Assembly (NCBI GenBank): GCA_014653545.1
Contig: JACWEJ010000003.1
Location: 47,999 to 111,998, forward strand
Reading direction: 5' to 3'
Source of the DNA: Pelagibacterales bacterium SAG-MED41
GTDB taxonomy: Bacteria > Pseudomonadota > Alphaproteobacteria > Pelagibacterales > Pelagibacteraceae
Length of the DNA stretch: 64,000 nt
The first letter of the stretch is position 1; every line of letters begins with the position of its first letter. The translations under genes and the position numbers were made by a program. Positions 7,079 to 15,439 of this stretch are shown here, piece after piece. The notes under the pieces are model-generated. The model was not told the DNA's origin, did no database searches, and saw only the letters and a list, made by a program, of their open reading frames with translations.

Positions 7079-8749
7079 ATGGAAATAGGTAAAATAAATA
7101 GTCTTGTAGAGTTATATTTTAAAAAATGTGAAGAGGTTGAAAATAAAAAACCATTTTTAAAGTGGTTAAAATCAGAAAAACCTACTTACAGTTGGGGAGA
7201 CATTAAAGAAAGAGTTTATAAATTATCTTATAAAATAAAATCCCTAATTAATGAAGGTGATAGATGTTTAATTTTATCCGAGAATAGACCTTACTGGTTG
7301 ATGGCTGATCTTGCTGTAATGAATGCTGGTGGAATATCGGTACCAATTTTTACTACTTATTCGATAAATGATTATGAATATATTTTAAATGATTGTAGAC
7401 CTTCTTTAATAATTGTTTCCAATCAAGATCAATTTAAAAAAATAGAAAATTACATAAATTCAAGCCAAAAGATTATTTCTTTTGAAGAGATAGATAGAGA
7501 AAGTTTTATTATTAAAGATATTTTAGAAGAACAATACGAAAAAAAAATTAATAATAATTTAAAAAGAAATATGCCCGCATGTATAATTTATACATCAGGA
7601 ACATCTGGAAACCCTAAAGGCGTAGTTTTAAGTCATGGCGGTATTTTATCTAATTGTGAAGGAGCAATTGAATTACTCGAACCTCTGATTAAAAAAAGAG
7701 ATCCAGTTTTTTTAACGTGGTTACCTCTTTCACATTCTTACGAGCACACTGTTCAATTCATACAAATTATCGTAGGCGCTAAAGTTTTTTATGCAGAAAG
7801 TTTAGAAAAGCTCATTTCTAATATGAGTGTAGCTAAACCAACTATAATGACCGCTGTGCCAAGATTTTATCAAAACCTTTTTAATAAAATAAATATGAAT
7901 TTTGAAAAACAGAAAGGATTAAAAAAATTGTTAATTAATAAAACCTTGGAATTTGGAAAAAAAATACTTAAAAAGGAAGAATTAGGTTTTTTAGAAAAAA
8001 TCATTAATTCAATTTGCAACACTTTAATAAGAGAAAAAATAAAAAATCAGTTTGGAGGAAATCTTCAGGCTTTTGTATCAGGAGGAGGGGCTCTTGATCA
8101 AAATATAGGAGAATTTCTGAACGCTATTGGATTACCAACTTTACAAGGTTATGGTCTTACTGAGGCGTCTCCTGTGGTAAGTTGTAATTTGCCTAATCTG
8201 GTAAAAGTCGAAACTGTCGGACCGCCATTTAGAACTAATAATGTAAAGATCGCTGAAGACGGTGAGATTTTAATAAAGGGAGAAAATGTGATGTTAGGCT
8301 ATTGGAACCTAAAAGAAGAAACAGCAAAAGTTATAAAAGATGGATGGCTGCATACAGGTGATATTGGTGAGTTTGATCAGAATAATTATTTAAAAATAAC
8401 AGATAGAAAAAAAGATATTATCGTGAATTTAGGGGGAGATAATATTTCACCAAGTAAAATTGAAAATATTTTATGTTTAAATGAAAGTATTAAACAATCT
8501 TTTGTTTATGGAGATAAAAAAAATTATTTAGTAGCTATTGTTGTGACTGATAAAAAATTTAACAAAGAAAAAATTAAACTTATAATTGAAAATGTAAATA
8601 AAAACTTAACTTTAATAGAAAAAATTAAAAAATTTGTTTTGATTGATGACGAATTTACTATTGAAAATGGAATGTTAACACCAACTTTAAAGTTAAAAAG
8701 AAAAGAAATAATAAAAAATTATAAACAACAGCTAGAAAATCTTTATTAA
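7079..8749 (+). CDS. AMP-dependent acyl-CoA synthetase (long-chain fatty acid-CoA ligase type)
   Basis: A 556-residue adenylate-forming enzyme that activates a carboxylic acid with ATP and joins it to CoA. The phosphate-binding motif IIYTSGTSGNPKG lies at about residues 170-182, LQGYGLTEASP (about 355-365) is the A5 motif, and GWLHTGDIGEF (near 423) and KDIIVNLGGDNISP (near 443-456) are the A7/A8 core motifs. The overall pattern matches long-chain ligases rather than acetyl-CoA synthetase, though the chain length accepted is a guess. Its ATG is four bases past the CCA of tRNA-Leu, so its mRNA 5' end is probably made by tRNA processing. Confidence 0.88.
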   Translation: MEIGKINSLVELYFKKCEEVENKKPFLKWLKSEKPTYSWGDIKERVYKLSYKIKSLINEGDRCLILSENRPYWLMADLAVMNAGGISVPIFTTYSINDYEYILNDCRPSLIIVSNQDQFKKIENYINSSQKIISFEEIDRESFIIKDILEEQYEKKINNNLKRNMPACIIYTSGTSGNPKGVVLSHGGILSNCEGAIELLEPLIKKRDPVFLTWLPLSHSYEHTVQFIQIIVGAKVFYAESLEKLISNMSVAKPTIMTAVPRFYQNLFNKINMNFEKQKGLKKLLINKTLEFGKKILKKEELGFLEKIINSICNTLIREKIKNQFGGNLQAFVSGGGALDQNIGEFLNAIGLPTLQGYGLTEASPVVSCNLPNLVKVETVGPPFRTNNVKIAEDGEILIKGENVMLGYWNLKEETAKVIKDGWLHTGDIGEFDQNNYLKITDRKKDIIVNLGGDNISPSKIENILCLNESIKQSFVYGDKKNYLVAIVVTDKKFNKEKIKLIIENVNKNLTLIEKIKKFVLIDDEFTIENGMLTPTLKLKRKEIIKNYKQQLENLY

Positions 8750-8878
8750 ATTAAGAAAAATAATTAAATAACTTGCTTAAAAAAACATTGGTATTACTAT
8801 CTTTTTTAAAATTTAATAAAAATTAAAAAAATTAATAAAATTTTAAATTTTGAATCAATTTTGCAAATTAATTTATAT

Positions 8879-8915
8879 TTGACATGAATCTTTAATTAAT
8901 TAATGTATTAATTAA
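8879..8915 (+). promoter_or_regulatory. Candidate promoter/operator of the 24-residue basic peptide
   Basis: A perfect -35-like TTGACA at 8879-8884 is followed after 19 bases by TGTATT (8904-8909), a weak -10; a 16-base spacing to TAATGT is the alternative. Overlapping it is an inverted repeat with 9-base perfect arms, TTAATTAAT (8892-8900) and ATTAATTAA (8907-8915). In such AT-rich DNA the repeat could be chance, so the operator idea is weak. Confidence 0.4.
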
Positions 8916-8957
8916 CAAACGAATCATTAAGATTTGTTTACTAACCAGGGAGAAAAG

Positions 8958-9032
8958 ATGGCTAAAAGAAGAAAAAAAGCTAAAAAGAAAACTAAAAAGA
9001 AAGCTAAAAAAAGAAGAAGAAAAAGACGATAG
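8958..9032 (+). CDS. 24-residue Lys/Arg peptide
   Basis: An open frame of 24 codons from ATG 8958 to TAG 9030-9032. Composition is 12 Lys, 7 Arg, 3 Ala, 1 Thr and the initiator Met, so 19 of 24 residues are basic and none is acidic. Support for a real gene: a clear ribosome binding site AGGGAG (8947-8952) five bases before the ATG, a perfect TTGACA element about 75 bases upstream, and a strong terminator 15 bases after the stop. An in-frame stop at 8928-8930 limits extension. Function is not known to me; by composition it should bind nucleic acid or polyphosphate, like a polyamine or a histone H1 tail. It converges on carD, whose N-terminus is similarly Lys-rich. Confidence 0.75.
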   Translation: MAKRRKKAKKKTKKKAKKRRRKRR

Positions 9033-9047
9033 TTTTCTCATTAACTA

Positions 9048-9086
9048 AACGCCCTTTTTAATTTTTTTAAAAAGGGCGTTTTTTAT
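9048..9086 (+). terminator. Rho-independent terminator after the basic peptide
   Basis: Inverted repeat AACGCCCTTTTTA (9048-9060) and AAAAAGGGCGTT (9069-9080), followed by a T-run. The GC core GCCC/GGGC stands out in the AT-rich surroundings. It ends inside the last codons of the convergent carD gene and could serve both directions, but the T-run favours the plus strand. Confidence 0.9.
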
Positions 9087-9757
9087 TCTGTGTTTTCAGA
9101 AATATTTGTTCTACCTAAAGCTTTGTCCATTTTTTTTTGTACTTCTTCTGGATTTGTTTTGAGAACCGCTTCAAACTCTGATTTTAATCTTTCGTAAGCT
9201 TTTTCAAATAATTGTCTCTCTGAATAAGATTGATCAGCAATAATATCTGTATTTTTATTAAGGTCTTTCACCACTTCTGCTAATTCGTAGATTTTACCAG
9301 AATTGATTTTTTGATCATATTCTTGTGCTCTTCTACTCCACATTGTTCTTTTAATTTTTGGTTTTGTTTTTAAAATCGAAACACATTTATTAATCTGATT
9401 AATAGAAGAAATCGGTCTTAACTTTGATTGCTGATTTATTGGAACTGTTAAAGTCAATTTTTCCTTTTCAACTAATATTTTATAAAACTGAATATCTATT
9501 TCCCCTATCTTAGCTTTTTCAATCGCGGTAATTTTACCTACGCCATGTTTCGGATAAACGACATAATCTTTCAAATTATAAATCTTTTTTTCCGTAGGTT
9601 GTTTTTTGATTTTCTTAATTTCTGGTTTTTCATCAGGACCGGGGATAGTGCTTTTCTTATCTGAGAATTTTAAAGGTGATTTAACTTTATTTAATAATTT
9701 TACTTTTTTTACTCTTTTAAACTTTTTTACTTTTTTTACTTTTTTCTTTTTTGGCAT
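9083..9757 (-). CDS. carD: CarD/CdnL-family RNA polymerase-binding regulator
   Basis: A 224-residue protein. Residues about 60-120 form the RNA-polymerase-interacting domain (NLKDYVVYPKHGVGKITAIE, then a Tudor-like strand pattern shared with TRCF), and about 120-220 the helical DNA-binding domain. CarD stabilises the open promoter complex and in alphaproteobacteria supports rRNA and housekeeping transcription. Unusual here is an N-terminal tail of about 60 residues with MPKKKKVKKVKKFKRVKKVK, almost only Lys, Val and Arg; typical alphaproteobacterial CarD proteins start close to the domain. It is last in the run helicase-TerB-ferredoxin-carD, six bases after the ferredoxin gene. Confidence 0.9.
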   Translation of the reverse strand: MPKKKKVKKVKKFKRVKKVKLLNKVKSPLKFSDKKSTIPGPDEKPEIKKIKKQPTEKKIYNLKDYVVYPKHGVGKITAIEKAKIGEIDIQFYKILVEKEKLTLTVPINQQSKLRPISSINQINKCVSILKTKPKIKRTMWSRRAQEYDQKINSGKIYELAEVVKDLNKNTDIIADQSYSERQLFEKAYERLKSEFEAVLKTNPEEVQKKMDKALGRTNISENTE

Positions 9758-9763
9758 ATTTTT

Positions 9764-10105
9764 TTATTTTCCAGGTTTTTCTGAAAAGTGTTTATCATAC
9801 TTATCCTTAATATTTCGAAATTTCTCATGATCCTTCATTGGCTCTTTTGTTTTAGAAATATTAGGCCATATTGCAGAAAACTTTTTGTTAATCAATAACC
9901 ATTTATCCATATCTTTTACGCTTTGATCTGTATCTGCTTTTATTGCATCTATAGGACACTCTGGTTCACAAACACCACAATCGATACACTCATCGGGATT
10001 AATTGCTAAAAAATTTTCACCTTCATAAAAGCAATCTACAGGACATACTTCTACGCAATCCGTAAGTTTACATTTTATGCACTCATCTTTTACAATATAT
10101 GTCAT
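9764..10105 (-). CDS. fdxA: 7Fe ferredoxin FdxA
   Basis: A 113-residue ferredoxin with the FdxA arrangement: [17 protein letters not shown] near residues 9-25 and [12 protein letters not shown] near 40-51, giving one 3Fe-4S and one 4Fe-4S cluster, followed by the conserved C-terminal helix region with [14 protein letters not shown]. Such proteins are low-potential electron carriers; the partner is not indicated. It overlaps the start of the preceding TerB-like gene's stop by four bases, so translation is probably coupled. Length matches the family. Confidence 0.93.
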   Translation of the reverse strand: MTYIVKDECIKCKLTDCVEVCPVDCFYEGENFLAINPDECIDCGVCEPECPIDAIKADTDQSVKDMDKWLLINKKFSAIWPNISKTKEPMKDHEKFRNIKDKYDKHFSEKPGK

Positions 10106-10491
10106 TTGCTATTTATTAATTTAAGTTTTATTTCTGCACATTCTTTATCTGGTAAATATATTAAACCACAAATCCTTCGCATTAGATTAGATTCGTATTG
10201 ATCAACAGTGTTATCTGAAATAATAACTTTCCACAGATGTTCAATAATATCTTTTTTAATTTCAATAGAATTTTCTTTAATTATATTTGTATAATTTAAT
10301 AACTGATTTGAATTATTTTCTATTTTTTCAGCTTTCTTTAAAATTTCGTTTGCATCATCATCTTTTAAATACGATTTAATGAAATCTTTTACCAAATCTT
10401 TTTCGTGATCAGAGTAAATCTCATCTATATTTGCAGCATGAACAAGCAATGCAGAAATACCAATTACACTATCTTTATCTAATTTATCCAT
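10102..10491 (-). CDS. TerB-like (tellurite resistance-type) small helical protein
   Basis: A 129-residue, all-helical acidic protein resembling the TerB fold as found in COG4103-type alphaproteobacterial proteins: an N-terminal helix with LLVHAANID, the metal-site-like DxxxSDHEK segment (23-31) and a C-terminal helix pair with [12 protein letters not shown]. Despite the family name, there is no tellurite operon here. It starts one base after the helicase C-terminal frame ends and overlaps fdxA by four bases, so it belongs to the same transcript. The function of this stand-alone form is unknown. Confidence 0.65.
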   Translation of the reverse strand: MDKLDKDSVIGISALLVHAANIDEIYSDHEKDLVKDFIKSYLKDDDANEILKKAEKIENNSNQLLNYTNIIKENSIEIKKDIIEHLWKVIISDNTVDQYESNLMRRICGLIYLPDKECAEIKLKLINSK

Positions 10492-11820
10492 TTATTTTAA
10501 ATTTAAAGAAAGAAGCTTATTAAATGGATTTTCTTTTTTGTCAAATTGTATTATTTTCTCTTTTTTCTTTTTTTCCCCTTTAAAAACATAAGTATCTATC
10601 GTTTTATCCTTTTTATAATTCATGTAAGTCATTAATTTATAAAAATTCTCTTTAGAACAACCTAATAAGTTCATCATTTCAGCGTTTATTTTAAATTTTT
10701 TATCTTTAGTATTATCTATAATTTTCAAAAATAGCTTTTCCAGAATATCAATTCTAACAAAAAATTCTTTAAATTTTTCAAATCCGCAGAGTAAATAAAA
10801 ATTTTTCTCTAAATTACTGCCAACTAAAAAGTTTAATCCTGACTTAGGTATTTTATTTATCGCTGAAATTTTATAAAATATTCTCCACAAACCAATTCTA
10901 AATTCTACAGCTTTTGGTTTAAGCATTTTAGGAAGATAAACATGATATCTCCCTATTTTTACTCCCATGCCCCACAATTTCTTTCTTTCTTCCAAAGGGA
11001 TTGATTTTACAATTTTATCTATTTCACTCCTTTTAATCACGCCATTATTTTCGTACAGCTGAAATACTAAGCCCCTTAGATATTGATTAGTAATTTTATA
11101 TTTTGTCAATTTTACTAAATCTCCCAACACGTTATAAATATAATTATTAAGCCATTGAGATAGGAATTTGCCTAACTTTGATTTTAACTCCTCATTTAAT
11201 GAATCATCTGCAATTATATCTATTTCAGGATTTAGATAGTTGTTGCCTTTTTTTAATCTAGCGATCGGGTTATTTTTCCATATTATTCTACTTTCATTAT
11301 CTATTTCAATTTCAGCTTTAGTTAAAATCTCATCAACTCTTTTCAAAAGCTCTTTTTCAATTCCTTTTCTTGCAGCTTTCTTGATTGATTTTATATCAGT
11401 ATCGAGTGTTTTAGATGTAACTTCTATTAAAAATTTTAAACCTTTTAATTCACCTACTAATTGTCCATCAATATGTATCTTATTTTCATCATTAATTTCT
11501 GTATTTAAAATTAGATCCTGTTTTAAACCTCTAGAAAGAATACTTATTTTTTTATCGATAAAACTTTTTGTTAATTCGTCGTGTAACTTGTCTGACAATT
11601 TATCTTCTATACTTTTAGTGAGCTGAACCCAGTAATCTGAGTTCTCTAGCCAATTCTTTTTATTAGCAACATAGGACCAAGTTCTAACATTAGAAAGTCT
11701 ATGAGATAATAAATCAACGTTTCCATGATCTTTTTCTAAACCTTTTAGTTGTTCTTTCATAAATGTATTTGGTATTCTCTTCTTTCGGGTAGTAAGAAAT
11801 TGAAATACTTTATCGATCAC
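10492..11820 (-). CDS. C-terminal part of frameshifted SUV3-like helicase
   Basis: A 442-codon frame starting at a GTG, but the same frame is open further upstream to about 11920, reading KKGANNILYHKNLELLWECC then QIPDFEKKAYG. LWxxCQIPDF is the expected continuation of the alphaproteobacterial DEAD/DEAH helicase (MgpS/SUV3-like), whose N-terminal half ends at 11909. So this is most likely the second half of one gene of about 820 residues, with a one-base surplus in a T9-A6 run at about 11925-11940 (plus-strand view T6-A9). The C-terminal half has no motif that I can name. It may be expressed alone, through slippage, or the shift may be a sequence error. Confidence 0.7.
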   Translation of the reverse strand: MIDKVFQFLTTRKKRIPNTFMKEQLKGLEKDHGNVDLLSHRLSNVRTWSYVANKKNWLENSDYWVQLTKSIEDKLSDKLHDELTKSFIDKKISILSRGLKQDLILNTEINDENKIHIDGQLVGELKGLKFLIEVTSKTLDTDIKSIKKAARKGIEKELLKRVDEILTKAEIEIDNESRIIWKNNPIARLKKGNNYLNPEIDIIADDSLNEELKSKLGKFLSQWLNNYIYNVLGDLVKLTKYKITNQYLRGLVFQLYENNGVIKRSEIDKIVKSIPLEERKKLWGMGVKIGRYHVYLPKMLKPKAVEFRIGLWRIFYKISAINKIPKSGLNFLVGSNLEKNFYLLCGFEKFKEFFVRIDILEKLFLKIIDNTKDKKFKINAEMMNLLGCSKENFYKLMTYMNYKKDKTIDTYVFKGEKKKKEKIIQFDKKENPFNKLLSLNLK

Positions 11821-11908
11821 ATTTATATGTTGACCGTAAGCTTTTTTCTCAAAGTCTGGGATTTGACAGCATTCCCATAATAATTCTAAATTTTTATGAT
11901 ATAGAATA

Positions 11909-12958
11909 TTATTTGCACCCTTTTTTAAAAAAAAATCTTAGAACACTTTCATCAAGTGAGTCATTTGTTCTTAGAAGATTTTTTTGAGTTGGTTTAAGTT
12001 CAAGTGAAGCAACTAATTTATCAGGATTTTTAAAGTCTAACTTTGAATTTCTCCAATAAATTGTTTTAGTATCAGGTAATTGGTGCTTTTCAATTTTTTC
12101 TATTTCATCTGAATTTAAAGTTTCACAATCTCCCGTTGTTCCAAAACTGCCATCATTCTTATATCTACCTGCACGACCTGCAATTTGAGACATTTCGATT
12201 AAATTAAGTCTTCTTGTTTTTTTTCCATCAAATTTTTTTAAATTTGAAAAATAAATTTCATTAATATCCATATTTAAACCCATTCCAATTGCATCTGTAG
12301 CAATTAAATAATCAACATCACCGGATTGATATAAGCCAACTTGTGAGTTTCTAGTTTTAGGACTTAAGGAACCCATGATAACTGCAGCCCCTCCTTTTTG
12401 CCGTCTAACTAATTCCGCAATTGCGTAAACCTCCTCAATGGAAAAGGCTATTATTGCAACTTTTCTGTCCAAACGAGATATCTTTTTTATTCCTGAATAA
12501 TTTAACTTTGAATATCTCTCCTTTTTTTCAAATTCTACATTTTGAACTAATTCCCTTATAATTTTGGCCATCACTTGAGAACCAAGAAACATTGTTAATT
12601 TTGTACCTCTCGACTCAAGCAAGCGTTCAGTAAAAATATGACCTCTTTCTCTATCTGCGCACATTTGTATTTCATCAATTGCGATGAAATCTACCTCTTT
12701 ATTTTTAGGCATAGACTCCACAGTGCAAATAAAATAGTCAGCTGTGCTAGGTATAATTTTTTCCTCTCCAGTTATTAAAGCAACTTTTTCAAAACCTATT
12801 TTATTGACACATTTGTCGTAAACTTCTCTTGCTAGAAGTCTTAAAGGTAAACCAAAAATACCTGAGTCAAATTCAAGCATTTTTTCTATAGCAACATGCG
12901 TCTTCCCCGTATTTGTGGGTCCTAATAGTGCAATAATTTTTTGAGAGATAGTATTCAT
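11909..12958 (-). CDS. N-terminal part of frameshifted SUV3-like helicase
   Basis: A 349-codon frame holding a complete superfamily 2 helicase core: Walker A GPTNTGKT near residues 13-20, Walker B/DExH box IAIDEIQMC near 92-100, motif III-like FLGSQ, and motif VI QIAGRAGRY near 262-270. The type resembles mitochondrial SUV3 RNA helicase and its alphaproteobacterial relatives. The frame stops just after the homopolymer run at about 11925-11940; a deletion of one base would join it to the downstream frame at 10492. It heads the minus-strand run down to carD. ATP hydrolysis motifs are intact, so a truncated helicase is also possible. Confidence 0.75.
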   Translation of the reverse strand: MNTISQKIIALLGPTNTGKTHVAIEKMLEFDSGIFGLPLRLLAREVYDKCVNKIGFEKVALITGEEKIIPSTADYFICTVESMPKNKEVDFIAIDEIQMCADRERGHIFTERLLESRGTKLTMFLGSQVMAKIIRELVQNVEFEKKERYSKLNYSGIKKISRLDRKVAIIAFSIEEVYAIAELVRRQKGGAAVIMGSLSPKTRNSQVGLYQSGDVDYLIATDAIGMGLNMDINEIYFSNLKKFDGKKTRRLNLIEMSQIAGRAGRYKNDGSFGTTGDCETLNSDEIEKIEKHQLPDTKTIYWRNSKLDFKNPDKLVASLELKPTQKNLLRTNDSLDESVLRFFFKKGCK

Positions 12959-13070
12959 AATTGTGTTGGATATTTTTTTTTACACTATATGTAGATCAAA
13001 GTTGAGAACAAAATAAGATTAAAACATGACCGAATCGATTTGTCAAATGTTCCTATTTTAATATTTTGAA

Positions 13071-13084
13071 TTGACATTAATCAA
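13071..13084 (+). promoter_or_regulatory. FNR/CRP-type box TTGAC-ATTA-ATCAA
   Basis: The 14-base dyad matches the FNR/FnrL/FixK consensus TTGAT-N4-ATCAA at nine of ten half-site positions. Its left half is also a perfect -35 TTGACA, with TAAGAT (13095-13100) 18 bases downstream as a possible -10, which would put the transcript start only a few bases before the ATG at 13112. The same box recurs at 14359. A regulator bound here would sit on the -35, so repression is more likely than class II activation. Confidence 0.45.
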
Positions 13085-13111
13085 GCAGTCCCCGTAAGAT
13101 TTAATGAAAAA

Positions 13112-14350
13112 ATGTCATCGAAAATTAAAAAAAATATTCTTAACTTAAAAGAGTCATCAACTCTAGTAATTAATGAAAAATCTAAAGAGTTAATCAGTCA
13201 AGGTAAAAAGGTTTATCAATTTGGTTTTGGCCAATCTCCATTTCCGGTTCCTGAAAAAATTGTGGAAACCTTAAAACAGAATGCGCATAGAAAGGAATAT
13301 TTACCAGTACAAGGTTTACTAGAACTTAGAGAAAAAATTTCAAAATATCTGTTTAAAGAAACAGGAAATACTTATCCTAAGGAAAATATTTTAATTACTC
13401 CAGGTTCTAAAGAAGCAATGTTGCTAACTCATCTAGCGTTTAATGGCGATATTTTAATTCCTGCACCGGGATGGGTTTCATATGAACCACAAGCAGAAGT
13501 GGGATCGAATAAAGTTCATTGGATTGAAACATCTAAATCTAACAATTGGTATCCAACAGCTCAAGAATTAGAAAATAAAATTAGAAAAGTAGGAAAGAAA
13601 AAAAATTTAATTTTAATATTAAACTCCCCTAATAACCCTTCCGGGGCTGTTTGTAATAATCTAAAAGATTTAGCTAAGGTAGCTAAGAAATATAAATTAT
13701 TAATTCTCTCTGATGAAATTTATACAGATTTATCTTTTGATAATAGGTATCACTCAATCTCAACATTTTATCCTGAGTTAACTTTTATAAGCGGTGGTCT
13801 GAGTAAGTGGTGTGGTGCAGGTGGGTGGAGGTTAGGTTTTCTCGCTGTGCCAAAAAAGTTAAACAAATTTCTATCAAGCCTAAAGTCCTTAGCTAGTGAG
13901 TCGTATTCTACTGTAAATACTCCCACCCAATTTGCTGCCGTTGAGGCATATGAAGGTGATTATAGCGATTATAAATTAAAAGTTAGAGGTATCTTAAACG
14001 CAGTCGGCAATTATGTTTACAACAATTTAAAATCTAACAAAATCTTAATTAATCCACCTCAAGGAGCCTTTTACTTAATGCCAGAATTTAAAAATAGTAA
14101 ATACAAAAGTTCTGCAAAACTTTGTGAAGCTATTTTAAAAGATTCTGGAGTTGCAATGTTACCAGGATCCGATTTTGGTTTTAAACCAAAAAAAATGTTA
14201 ACGAGGCTAAGTTACACAGATTTTAATGGTCAAGAATTTTTTGATAATGTTACAGACTACAATTCAATCAGTGAGGAAATGGTCAAGAGGTATGCCCCAA
14301 ATGTAGTTGAAGGTATAAGTAAGCTCTCAAATTGGGCTAAAAATTTGTAA
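13112..14350 (+). CDS. Class I/II PLP-dependent aminotransferase
   Basis: A 412-residue fold-type I aminotransferase, aspartate-aminotransferase-like. Visible features are LNSPNNPSGAV near residue 175 (Asn that contacts PLP), LSDEIYTDL near 203 (Asp to the pyridine nitrogen), and SGGLSKWCGAGGWRLG near 228-243 with the Schiff-base lysine. The substrate pair is not certain; this subgroup includes enzymes acting on aspartate, alanine or aromatic amino acids. It is followed after 64 bases by a TAXI-type TRAP transporter gene with the same promoter box, so the enzyme may handle the amino or 2-oxo acid that the transporter imports (inference). Confidence 0.88.
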   Translation: MSSKIKKNILNLKESSTLVINEKSKELISQGKKVYQFGFGQSPFPVPEKIVETLKQNAHRKEYLPVQGLLELREKISKYLFKETGNTYPKENILITPGSKEAMLLTHLAFNGDILIPAPGWVSYEPQAEVGSNKVHWIETSKSNNWYPTAQELENKIRKVGKKKNLILILNSPNNPSGAVCNNLKDLAKVAKKYKLLILSDEIYTDLSFDNRYHSISTFYPELTFISGGLSKWCGAGGWRLGFLAVPKKLNKFLSSLKSLASESYSTVNTPTQFAAVEAYEGDYSDYKLKVRGILNAVGNYVYNNLKSNKILINPPQGAFYLMPEFKNSKYKSSAKLCEAILKDSGVAMLPGSDFGFKPKKMLTRLSYTDFNGQEFFDNVTDYNSISEEMVKRYAPNVVEGISKLSNWAKNL

Positions 14351-14358
14351 GAATCCCT

Positions 14359-14372
14359 TTGACCTAAATCAA
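14359..14372 (+). promoter_or_regulatory. FNR/CRP-type box TTGAC-CTAA-ATCAA
   Basis: Second copy of the TTGAC-N4-ATCAA dyad, 12 of 14 bases identical to the one at 13071. TTGACC serves as a -35, with TAAATT (14383-14388) 18 bases downstream as a possible -10. It lies 42 bases before the ATG of the TAXI binding-protein gene, which also has a good ribosome binding site (AGGAG at 14405-14409). Confidence 0.45.
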
Positions 14373-14414
14373 ATAACGTAGTTAAATTATTACAATTAAC
14401 AAACAGGAGACTAC

Positions 14415-15419
14415 ATGAAAAAAATAATATCAATGATTTCTGCTATTTTAGTAACGGTTGCTTTTTCAAGCCCGATTACTTCTATCGCAAAATCAGCAGA
14501 GTTCTTTACGATAGGAACTGGCGGACCTACGGGAGTTTATTTCCAAACAGGTAACGCAATCTGTAAAATGTTGCACAAGTCAGCAATAAGTGCTGATCAC
14601 GGAAGAAAAAAAGGAACAGCTAAAGCTTATAGATGTACTGCTCCTTCTACAGGTGGTTCAAACTACAATATTGGACAAATTAAAGATGGTGAGTTTCAAT
14701 TTGGTGTAGCCCAGTCAGACTGGCAATACCACGCTTATAATGGTTCAAGCAAATGGGAAGGAAATCAGTTCAGTGAGTTACGAGCTGTATTCTCAGTACA
14801 TAATGAACCTTTCCAAATTTGGGCTAGCAAAAAATCTAAAATTAAAGATTTTAAAAGCCTAAAAGGAAAAACAGTTAACATTGGTAACCCAGGTTCTGGT
14901 CAAAGAGGAACTATGGAGGAATTAATGAAAGCTATGGGTGCAGACATGAGTATGTTTAAAGCAACTACTGAACTTACTTCTTCTGAACAAGTAAAAGCTC
15001 TTTGTGATGGTAAAATAGATGCTTTTGGATATTCAGTAGGATTTCCAAATGGCGCTATGGAACAAGCAGCAACTTGTAAAGCTAAAGCAAGCCCAATTAA
15101 TTTAACTGGTGCTCCGGTTCAAGGAATGATTGACGGTGCTGACTATTATGCTAAAGCAGTAATTCCAAAAGGAACTTACTCGAATCAGAAAAAAGACGCT
15201 ACAACATTTGGTGTAAAAGCAACTGTTGTAACAAGTGCTAACGTTTCTGATGAATTAGTATATTTAGTTACAAAAGCAGTAATGGAAAACTTTGACTCGT
15301 TCAAAGCTCAACATCCAGCTTTTAGCTTCTTAAAAAAAGAAGATATGATTAAAGCTGGTTTATCTGCTCCATTACACCCAGGTGCAATTAAATACTATAA
15401 AGAAGCAGGATTAATGTAA
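14415..15419 (+). CDS. TAXI-family TRAP transporter solute-binding protein
   Basis: A 334-residue periplasmic binding protein. Residues 1-28 are a signal peptide (MKK, hydrophobic core, cleavage near SIAKSA). The mature part starts with EFFTIGTGGPTGVYFQTG, the TAXI-family hallmark, and contains GNPGSGQRGTMEELM near 157-171, typical of the second lobe hinge. It captures an organic anion and passes it to the permease encoded downstream. TAXI proteins are known for glutamate, 2-oxoglutarate and other ligands; this one's ligand is unknown. A terminator after the gene allows more binding protein than permease to be made. Confidence 0.94.
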   Translation: MKKIISMISAILVTVAFSSPITSIAKSAEFFTIGTGGPTGVYFQTGNAICKMLHKSAISADHGRKKGTAKAYRCTAPSTGGSNYNIGQIKDGEFQFGVAQSDWQYHAYNGSSKWEGNQFSELRAVFSVHNEPFQIWASKKSKIKDFKSLKGKTVNIGNPGSGQRGTMEELMKAMGADMSMFKATTELTSSEQVKALCDGKIDAFGYSVGFPNGAMEQAATCKAKASPINLTGAPVQGMIDGADYYAKAVIPKGTYSNQKKDATTFGVKATVVTSANVSDELVYLVTKAVMENFDSFKAQHPAFSFLKKEDMIKAGLSAPLHPGAIKYYKEAGLM

Positions 15420-15439
15420 TTCAACTTCTAAGTTTGATT

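Noticed and set aside
8892..8915. TTAATTAAT inverted repeat as a firm operator
   Set aside because: Pure A/T repeats of this length occur easily in such DNA; kept only as part of a low-confidence promoter entry.
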